Shown one piece after another: positions 58,036 through 64,000 of a DNA stretch of 64,000 bases. The notes beneath the pieces were generated by a model, which was given only the letters and a program-made list of their open reading frames with translations, did no database searches and was not told the DNA's origin. This DNA comes from Pseudomonas leptonychotis. Its GTDB lineage: Bacteria > Pseudomonadota > Gammaproteobacteria > Pseudomonadales > Pseudomonadaceae. The position numbers were made by a program, and so were the translations under genes. The stretch spans positions 868,001-932,000 of the forward strand of contig NZ_RFLV01000001.1 of NCBI RefSeq assembly GCF_004920405.1, in the 5' to 3' direction. Positions within the stretch are counted from its first letter, which is position 1, and every line of letters starts with the position of its first letter.

Positions 58036-59262
58036 TCAAGGCAGGTTGTCGCCAAACGCTGTTCCGATATTGATGCCCAGGCTGATCACGCCCAACAACG
58101 CACCGGTATCGGGGTCATAAAGCGGTGCCGACACCTTGCTTTGAAAGCTCTGCGTCGAGCCGTCATATTCAATCGCGCCAATATAAACCTCGCCGGCGGG
58201 CATTCGCTCAGCGCGCTGGAAATCCACCTCATCAGCCTGCCAGTAATCGCTAGTGGGCTCGCTCAGGGCAACCAGTTGGCCGCTGGCATCACTGATAAAA
58301 ATCTCATTAAACAGTGGTGAGTACTGCTGAGCGATACCGGCCAGCAACTGTGACGGACGCAGCTTAAGCATGCGCCGGATCAGCGGCTTCTCCTCAAGGA
58401 TGCGTTCGCGCCGCCACTGGCGATCCAGCTCCTGAATCCGCTCATGGCTGTTATCGCGCTGCGGCGCTTCACGCAACGCGCTGAGCAGGTCCGCATGCAG
58501 CCCCCAACGCGCCACATGCTGCGTGGCCAGCTGGCGCAGATAGGCCTGCTCGGCCTGACTCAGCTCAGTACTGGCTGGCGCACAACTTTCCACTTGGCGG
58601 TTGAACGCCTTGAGGAAGTCCGGATGCTCATCAATAAAGTTTTTGGAGAAATACACACCCAGCGGTGAGTAGCGCACAAAACGCTGATGCAGCTTCTGCT
58701 CCCCCTGAGCCTGCTGCAGGGTACTGTGCATGGCGTTGTTGTCGGCCAACAGCATGTTGATCCGACCATGACGGAGCATTGCCACCAGCTGCTCCAGCCG
58801 CGGCACTTTCTGTTCGATCTCGATGCCTCGTGATTCAAGCCAGATCATGCTGTTGCTGCCCAGCACACTGCCGATGCGCAGCTGCTAGTCCCAAATGGGC
58901 AAATTGAGCAAGCTGGGGTCCAGCGCATACCAGTACCATTTCTCGATCAGCAGCGGCGCCGAGAGCACCGCGTAGCCATCCACCAGGCTGTTGGGCGCCG
59001 AGCTGAAGAAGCCATCAGCAATCTGCCGGCTGACATTGCGCCGAGCTCGCTGCAAGGAGGTCAACTGAATCTGATAGGGCTGCTGCATCCTGTTGAAAAT
59101 GCATTCGAGCACCGTGACCGAAAGCCCGCCCAGCTGCCCATCGACCACCACTTGATAGGGCTCTTCGAAACTGGTGTCGAGACGCACCGGCAACGGCGGT
59201 TGCGCGGCGGCGCATACACTGGCAAGCACCAGTAAGAGCCCCAAATGACGCAGTCTGAACAT
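58036..59262 (-). pseudogene. Periplasmic binding protein with Cache-like domain, split by amber codon
   Basis: One frame of 408 codons interrupted by a single in-frame TAG (58885-58887, codon 126). Upstream part: AGGAGGGG site, signal peptide (...LVLASVCAAA), SBP_bac_3-like FEEPYQVVVDGQLGGLSVTV. Downstream part continues the same domain (IGSVLGSNSMIWLESRG) and then a Cache-like sensory domain (EIFISDASGQLVALSEPTS, VSAPLYDPDTGALLGVISL). Probably a pseudogene. A GTG at 58866 could restart the second part. Confidence 0.75.
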
Positions 59263-59422
59263 TGCCCCCTCCTGGCGTGTACGCCGTTGCGAATGCAAGG
59301 AGTCTAGGCGAGCTTCGCGAAGTCCACGCGTACCAGCGTGTAACCGGTTTGAAAGTCAGATGTGGATTGGCAGCCCGCCAGGCGCAGCCGACAATCAACC
59401 CATAACTATTGAGGATCGCGCC

Positions 59423-60469
59423 ATGCTTGATGCCGACCGCTGCTGGCAAGCCGTATGCGAGCGTGATGCCGCGCAGGACGGTCAGTTCATCTTTGCCGTG
59501 CGCAGCACCGGCATCTACTGCCGCCCCAGTTGCCCTGCTCGACGCCCCAAGCGTGACAACGTCAGCTTTCATCCCGATGCTGCCAGCGCTGCGGCAGCCG
59601 GATTTCGCCCGTGCAAACGCTGCTCACCGCACGGGCAGAGCCCGGCCGAAAACCTGGATGCTTTGGTCATAGCCGCCTGTGAGCTGCTCGATAACAGCGA
59701 GCCACCACCCACTCTTGAGCAGTTGGCTGCACGCATCGGCCTTTCTGCGTCACACCTGGCACGCGCCTTCAAGGCCCGCACCGGCCTGACGCCAAAAGGC
59801 TGGAGTGAAGCGCAACGCCGTGCGTGCCTGGAACAGCAGCTGCCCCAAGCCGGCAGCGTACTGGATGCTGCGTTGTGCGCCGGCTACTCCGGCACCCGTG
59901 GCCTGTATCAACAGCTGGCAGCACTGAGCCCGGCGCAGCGACGCAAGCAAGGGGCGGGCGAGCGGTTGCGCTACAGCATCGTGCCCTGCCCGCTCGGCCA
60001 GTTGTTGCTGGCCAGTAGCGTCAAGGGTGTCTGTGCATTGCTATTTGGGGACGACGCCGACGCGCTGCTGGCCGAGCTGCAACACCGCTTTGCTGCCGCC
60101 GAGTTGCACCTGGATGACCTTGGATTGGGTAACGAATTGCGCCAGGTCCTCGCACAGCTCAACGAGCCACAACGCGCCGCACAGCTGCCGTTGGATATTC
60201 GCGGCACGGCATTTCAGCAGCAGGTATGGCGCGCCTTGCAGCAGATTCCGGCGGGGCAGACGCGCAACTACGCCGAGCTGGCCGCGAAGATCGACAGTCA
60301 CCCGCGCGCCGTGGCACGCGCCTGCGCCAGCAATGCGCTGGACCTGCTGGTGCCTTGTCACCGGGTGATCGCCAGCAATGGCAGCCTCAGCGGTTACCGC
60401 TGGGGCATTGCGCGCAAGGCGGTGCTGCTTGAGGGCGAACATGCAGGACTTGGGCGGGAGAAGCTTTAG
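59423..60469 (+). CDS. ada: Ada: methylated-DNA methyltransferase and transcriptional activator
   Basis: 348 aa. N-terminal Zn domain with C33, C37, C64, C67 (YCRPSC, CKRC), the first being the methyl-acceptor for phosphotriesters; AraC-type helix-turn-helix (LEQLAARIGLSASHLARAF) around residues 97-160; C-terminal O6-alkylguanine transferase with C312 in PCHRVIASNG. All key residues present. Start at 59423 after GAGGA. Activates the adaptive response to alkylation in E. coli; no alkA/alkB neighbour here. Confidence 0.93.
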   Translation: MLDADRCWQAVCERDAAQDGQFIFAVRSTGIYCRPSCPARRPKRDNVSFHPDAASAAAAGFRPCKRCSPHGQSPAENLDALVIAACELLDNSEPPPTLEQLAARIGLSASHLARAFKARTGLTPKGWSEAQRRACLEQQLPQAGSVLDAALCAGYSGTRGLYQQLAALSPAQRRKQGAGERLRYSIVPCPLGQLLLASSVKGVCALLFGDDADALLAELQHRFAAAELHLDDLGLGNELRQVLAQLNEPQRAAQLPLDIRGTAFQQQVWRALQQIPAGQTRNYAELAAKIDSHPRAVARACASNALDLLVPCHRVIASNGSLSGYRWGIARKAVLLEGEHAGLGREKL

Positions 60470-60499
60470 CCGTGATGCTTTTAGCGCGGCCTATGTCCA

Positions 60500-60520
60500 T
60501 CGCGGCTAAAGCCCCTCCCA
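60500..60520. repeat. Single REP, class B
   Basis: Reverse orientation of TGGGAGGGGCTTTAGCCGCG, 30 bp after the ada stop. Same class as 39359-39420 and 63578-63638. Confidence 0.75.
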
Positions 60521-60533
60521 GAGAAAACGGCAC

Positions 60534-60567
60534 AAAAAAACAGCGGCACCACTTGCGTGGGCCGCTG
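60534..60567 (-). terminator. Terminator of thiolase gene
   Basis: CAGCGGC / GCCGCTG with an inner CCAC/GTGG stem; on the minus strand seven T residues follow. About 58 bp after the thiolase stop. Confidence 0.85.
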
Positions 60568-60624
60568 CAAATCACGGAGTTGCATACATCAGTACCCGCA
60601 CAGCGTGCGGATACCGCTGTTTGA

Positions 60625-61902
60625 TTACTTTTCCAGGATTGCCGTCACACCTTGACCGCCAGCGGCGCAGATCGAGATCAGCCCGCGCCCTTCTTGTGCC
60701 ACCGAAAGCAGCTTGGCCAGGTTGGCGACGATGCGCCCGCCCGTGGCAGCAAAGGGATGACCGGCGGCCAGCGAGCTGCCCTTGACGTTCATCTTGCTAC
60801 GGTCGATAGAACCCAACGGCGCATCCAGGCCCAGGCGGGTTTTGCAGTAGTCGGCGTCTTCCCAGGCCTTGAGGGTGCACAGCACCTGGGCGGCGAAGGC
60901 TTCGTGGATTTCGTAATAATCAAAATCCTGCAAGGTCAGGTTATTGCGCGCCAGCAGGCGCGGCACTGCATAGGCTGGGGCCATCAGCAGGCCTTCCTTG
61001 CCGCCGACAAAATCCACCGCCGCCGCTTCGCCGTCCTTCCAGTAGGCCAGAATCGGCAAACCACGGGCTTTGGCCCACTCTTCGCTGGCCAGCAGCACCA
61101 AGGATGCGCCATCGGTCAACGGTGTGGAGTTGGCGGCCGTCAAGGTGCCGCGCGCGCTACGTTCGAAACAGGGTTTAAGGGTCGCGAGCTTTTCCAGGCT
61201 GATATCGCCGCGCAGGTTCTGGTCGCGGGTCAGGCCGAGAAACGGCGTCAGCAGGTCGTCGTGCCAGCCTTCGGCATAAGCAGCGGCGAGTTTCTGGTGG
61301 CTGGCCACGGCCAGTTGATCTTGCTCATCGCGGGGAATGGCCCAGGTCTGCGCCATCAGTTCGCAATGCTCACCCATCGACAGCCCGGTGCGCGGCTCAC
61401 CATTACGCGGCAGCGACGGAGACAGATGGCGTGGGCGAATTTGCAGCAGGCTTTTGACCTTGTCGCCGGTGCTTTTGCCACGGTTGGCCTGCAGCAGAAT
61501 CTGGCGCAACCCCTCATTGACGCCGATCGGCGCATCCGAAGTGGTGTCGACACCGCCGGCGATGCCGCACTCGATCTGCCCCAACGCGATCTTGTTGGCC
61601 ACCAACAACGCCGCTTCCAGACCCGTGCCGCAAGCCTGTTGTAGGTCATAGGCTGGGGTTTCCGGGGCCAGTCGCGAGCCAAGCACGCATTCGCGGGTCA
61701 GGTTGAAATCGCGTGAGTGCTTGAGTACTGCGCCGGCCACCACTTCACCGAGGCGCTCACCGTGCAGGTTGAAGCGCTCGACCAGGCCATCCAGCGCGCT
61801 GATCAGCATCTCTTGGTTGCTCGCTGTGGCGTAAACGGTGTTGGAGCGGGCGAACGGAATACGGTTACCACCAACGATGGCGACGCGACGCGGCTGGGTC
61901 AT
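60625..61902 (-). CDS. Acetyl-CoA C-acyltransferase (FadI-type thiolase)
   Basis: 425 aa. Catalytic C91 in LQQACGTGLEAA, His in AAGHPFAATGG and the second Cys in SICAAGGQG are all present. Start MTQPRRVAIVGGNRIPF at 61902 after AGGAG. Divergent from a FabG4-type reductase, the arrangement PA4785/PA4786 of P. aeruginosa. Role: beta-oxidation or other acyl-CoA chain handling; physiological substrate unclear. Confidence 0.93.
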   Translation of the reverse strand: MTQPRRVAIVGGNRIPFARSNTVYATASNQEMLISALDGLVERFNLHGERLGEVVAGAVLKHSRDFNLTRECVLGSRLAPETPAYDLQQACGTGLEAALLVANKIALGQIECGIAGGVDTTSDAPIGVNEGLRQILLQANRGKSTGDKVKSLLQIRPRHLSPSLPRNGEPRTGLSMGEHCELMAQTWAIPRDEQDQLAVASHQKLAAAYAEGWHDDLLTPFLGLTRDQNLRGDISLEKLATLKPCFERSARGTLTAANSTPLTDGASLVLLASEEWAKARGLPILAYWKDGEAAAVDFVGGKEGLLMAPAYAVPRLLARNNLTLQDFDYYEIHEAFAAQVLCTLKAWEDADYCKTRLGLDAPLGSIDRSKMNVKGSSLAAGHPFAATGGRIVANLAKLLSVAQEGRGLISICAAGGQGVTAILEK

Positions 61903-61935
61903 GGATGACTCCTGTTCTGAGGTAGGACTGAAAAT

Positions 61936-62023
61936 CTGTTCAACGTCTCGCGAGCTAGCGTCTTGCAAGGCGCTACGTGAGTAACCGCCTCGACGGGGGC
62001 GACGCGCAGCAGACGTTGAACAG
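61936..62023. repeat. Structured intergenic repeat, copy 3
   Basis: Left core CTCGCGAGCTAG (61947-61958) and right core GACGCGCAGC (62001-62010), with a short interior. It is bounded by perfect 13-bp arms CTGTTCAACGTCT (61936-61948) and AGACGTTGAACAG (62011-62023). It lies in the divergent promoter region between the thiolase and FabG4 genes. Confidence 0.8.
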
Positions 62024-62168
62024 GTTCAATGAATGGCGCACAGGCTAACCTGTCGCCGCAGTGTCGCATTGGCCGCCTTGCCGGCGCAGCAGTCTGCACG
62101 GTCAATTGCGCATTGCTGTGGTCTGCGTAGAGTAGGCGCACTTTTGATTTATGTGCAGGAGCCGCCCC

Positions 62169-63524
62169 ATGTCCGACCGTTATCTCGCCTTTGCCAACTC
62201 CAATACCGGTCGCCGCTTGGTCGGCGCACTCGGCCTGCCCGCCCCGCTGCTGCTGGAGCGCTGGAGCGCTGGGCGCAGCCGACCGGTAGACGGCGCTTTG
62301 CTACTCGGTGGTGAAGGCAGCCTGGCCAACGCCGTACTGCCATTTGCCAACAAACTGACCGACGCCCTGTTCGCGGCCCGTGAAGCCCAGTTCGAGCTGC
62401 CACGCTGGACCGCCGAGCACGGCCCCAAACTCAAGGCGCTGGTATTTGACGCAAGCCACCTGACCCGTTTCGAGCAACTGATCGAGCTGCGCGACTTCTT
62501 CCAGCCCGCCCTCAAAGGCTTGGACACCTGCCCACGCGTGGTCATTCTCGGCCGCGCCCCGGAATCGCTGAAAGACCCGATTGCCGCCAGCGTACAGCGC
62601 TCGCTGGAAGGCTTCAGCCGCTCGCTGGGTAAGGAAATCCGTCGGGGTGGCAACGTGCAGTTGATCTACGTCGGCAAAGGCGGCGAGGCACAGCTGGAAG
62701 GCGCGCTGCGCTTCTTCCTCTCGCCCAAAAGCGCTTACATTTCAGGCCAGGTGCTACGCCTGAATGCCTGCGCCGAGCAGGTCAAGGATTGGACCCGACC
62801 ACTGGCCGGCAAGAAGGCACTGGTCACTGGTGCCTCCCGTGGTATCGGTGCCGCCATCGCCGAAACCCTGGCCCGTGATGGCGCCGAGGTGGTGCTGCTG
62901 GATGTACCGCCAGCCAAAGAAGCCCTCGATGCGTTAGCCGCCCGCCTGGGTGGTCGCAGCCTGGCGCTGGACATCTGCGCCGCCGATGCGGCCGCACAGC
63001 TTATTGAAGCGCTGGCGGATGGCATCGATATCGTCGTGCACAACGCCGGCATCACCCGTGACAAAACCCTGGCGAAGATGAGCGACGCGTTCTGGAACTC
63101 GGTGATTGACGTCAACCTGAATGCGCCGCAGGTGCTGACTCAAGCGCTGCTGGACGCCGGCAAGCTGAATGACAACGGCCGCGTGGTGTTGATCGCCTCG
63201 ATCAGCGGCATCGCCGGCAATATGGGCCAGACCAACTACGCAACCAGCAAAGCCGGCGTGATTGGCCTGGCTCAAGCCTGGGCGCCGACGCTGGGCAAAC
63301 GCGGCATCAGCATTAACGCGGTGGCTCCGGGCTTTATCGAAACCCAGATGACTGCCGCCATCCCGCTGACCATCCGCGAAGCCGGCCGCCGTATGAACTC
63401 CATGGGTCAAGGCGGCCTGCCGCAGGACGTCGCCGAGGCTGTGGCGTGGTTCGCCCAGCCAGGCTCGGGCGCCGCCACTGCACAAGTACTGCGCGTCTGC
63501 GGGCAAAGCCTGCTGGGCGCTTGA
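62169..63524 (+). CDS. FabG4-type 3-oxoacyl-thioester reductase
   Basis: 451 aa: an N-terminal flavodoxin-like region (about residues 1-210) without SDR catalytic residues, then an SDR domain with TGASRGIGAA, NAGI, catalytic S344, Y357 and K361. The two-part layout is that of M. tuberculosis FabG4 and P. aeruginosa PA4786. NAD(P)H-dependent reduction of 3-oxoacyl-CoA or -ACP. AGGAG lies 8 nt before the ATG. Divergent partner of the thiolase. Confidence 0.92.
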   Translation: MSDRYLAFANSNTGRRLVGALGLPAPLLLERWSAGRSRPVDGALLLGGEGSLANAVLPFANKLTDALFAAREAQFELPRWTAEHGPKLKALVFDASHLTRFEQLIELRDFFQPALKGLDTCPRVVILGRAPESLKDPIAASVQRSLEGFSRSLGKEIRRGGNVQLIYVGKGGEAQLEGALRFFLSPKSAYISGQVLRLNACAEQVKDWTRPLAGKKALVTGASRGIGAAIAETLARDGAEVVLLDVPPAKEALDALAARLGGRSLALDICAADAAAQLIEALADGIDIVVHNAGITRDKTLAKMSDAFWNSVIDVNLNAPQVLTQALLDAGKLNDNGRVVLIASISGIAGNMGQTNYATSKAGVIGLAQAWAPTLGKRGISINAVAPGFIETQMTAAIPLTIREAGRRMNSMGQGGLPQDVAEAVAWFAQPGSGAATAQVLRVCGQSLLGA

Positions 63525-63577
63525 TCGTTGCCCACAACAGCCAAGGTTAGCCCCCGACACCCTGTGACATAGATGCC

Positions 63578-63638
63578 GTGGGAGGGGCTTTAGCCGCGAC
63601 GACAACCACTGCAAGCGCGCCGCTGAAGCGCCTCCCAC
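63578..63638. repeat. REPIN, class B
   Basis: Arms GTGGGAGGGGCTTTAGCCGC... (63578-63599) and GCCGCTGAAGCGCCTCCCAC (63619-63638), facing each other with a 19-bp spacer. Confidence 0.85.
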
Positions 63639-63656
63639 AGAAACATCTCGACCTTC

Positions 63657-63730
63657 GTAGGGTGGATGACGCTTCACCCATCCACCCATTGCCCCCTGAA
63701 GGTGGATGAAAAGAGCGTCATCCACCCTAC
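63657..63730. repeat. Inverted repeat, GTAGGGTGGA family
   Basis: Perfect 17-bp arms GTAGGGTGGATGACGCT (63657-63673) and AGCGTCATCCACCCTAC (63714-63730), with internal GGTGGATGA copies. Related to 44056-44223 by the GTAGGGTGG head. Confidence 0.8.
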
Positions 63731-63797
63731 TGCCCTGGCGCTTAATCGCCCCCGAACTGCACCCGAGCTACGGCTCTTGATCAGTGTCAGCAGATAG

Positions 63798-63826
63798 CAA
63801 AAGGCCCCGCAGTGCGGGGCCTTTTG
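63798..63826. terminator. Bidirectional terminator
   Basis: CAAAAGGCCCCGC, loop AGT, GCGGGGCCTTTTG, 15 bp before the speA stop and downstream of the repeats that follow the FabG4 gene. Confidence 0.9.
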
Positions 63827-63840
63827 TATTCAGCGCGAGC

Positions 63841-64000
63841 TTATGAGGAGAGGTACGACGAACGAGTCAACCCCAAACGCAGCGCGTCGAGGAACTGGGT
63901 GCGCTCGCGCGGGCTGATCTTGGCGCTGGCGACCTTGTCACGGTAGTGGTTCATCAACTCCTCCGGCGACAGGTGCACGTAACGCAGCATGTCTTCGATG
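63841..64000 (-). CDS. speA: Biosynthetic arginine decarboxylase (SpeA), C-terminal end
   Basis: Only the last 52 residues are inside the window: [20 protein letters not shown], then [20 protein letters not shown] and SS before the TAA. This resembles the SpeA C-terminus of other bacteria (MLRYVH..., LDxLxxGL...YL). SpeA makes agmatine, the entry to putrescine. The identity rests on this short piece; the start lies beyond position 64000. Confidence 0.65.
   Translation of the reverse strand, partial: IEDMLRYVHLSPEELMNHYRDKVASAKISPRERTQFLDALRLGLTRSSYLSS

Noticed and set aside
57783..59262. TAG recoded as a sense codon in this organism
   Set aside because: Several intact genes end naturally in TAG (DUF6482 at 17283, DUF2256 at 14215, mscL, trmA, ypfJ), so TAG is a normal stop; mutation is simpler.

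Overview
The window is chromosomal DNA of a Pseudomonas-type gammaproteobacterium. The evidence is its housekeeping genes (ribF-ileS-lspA-fkpB-ispH, rplU-rpmA-obgE-proB, ispB, morA-glyA, mapZ-radA), a gene order that closely follows P. aeruginosa as I remember it, and Pseudomonas-style REP/REPIN palindromes between genes. I see no rRNA, tRNA, prophage, insertion sequence or CRISPR array. It is mostly core genome, with a few accessory or decaying patches.

Layout. 1-13.1 kb: isoprenoid and lipoprotein housekeeping operon (ribF to ispH), murJ, rpsT, creA, proB, obgE, ribosomal proteins L27 and L21, ispB. 13.1-21.4 kb: a small protein behind a Fur-like site, a REPIN, fklB, then a tightly overlapped minus-strand operon of DUF6482, a DEDDh-like/GIY-YIG/Fe-S nuclease, an Fe-S photolyase-family protein and a 48-residue DUF2256 protein, then UPF0114 and a LonB-type protease. 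21.7-26 kb: DUF3015 protein, Lnb-like DUF4105 protein, ettA. 26-36 kb: cyclic-di-GMP genes (morA, mapZ, a stand-alone EAL protein) mixed with glyA, radA, two ydcH paralogues, mscL. 36-42.5 kb: fpr, an orphan TRAP binding protein, rlmG and the cyanide-insensitive oxidase genes cioA-cioB-DUF2474 behind an ANR/FNR-like site. 42.5-48.8 kb: a molybdenum hydroxylase locus (Tat-exported large subunit, 2Fe-2S subunit, triheme cytochrome c, XdhC, MocA). 49-57 kb: MFS exporter, DJ-1 protein, purine permease, trmA, DUF4136 lipoprotein, DUF4345, DUF411, YpfJ, RIO kinase. 57-59.3 kb: a degraded patch with two genes interrupted by in-frame TAG. 59.4-64 kb: ada, a thiolase/FabG4 pair, repeats and the 3' end of a probable speA.

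Points that stand out. (1) The operon at 14.2-17.6 kb puts two predicted Fe-S proteins, a UvrC/Cho-like nuclease and a bacterial cryptochrome/6-4 photolyase relative, in overlapping reading frames with DUF2256; the exonuclease half of the nuclease has lost catalytic acidic residues. (2) Three intergenic copies of a repeat begin with CTCGCGAGCTAG and end with GACGCGCAGC. Their outermost bases differ from copy to copy but pair with each other in every copy, as expected for a structured RNA. (3) Two adjacent genes carry in-frame amber codons. (4) A strong terminator sits directly before trmA.

Functions are assigned from recognisable motifs, lengths and gene order; no database search was possible. 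Starts were chosen from Shine-Dalgarno spacing and family lengths.
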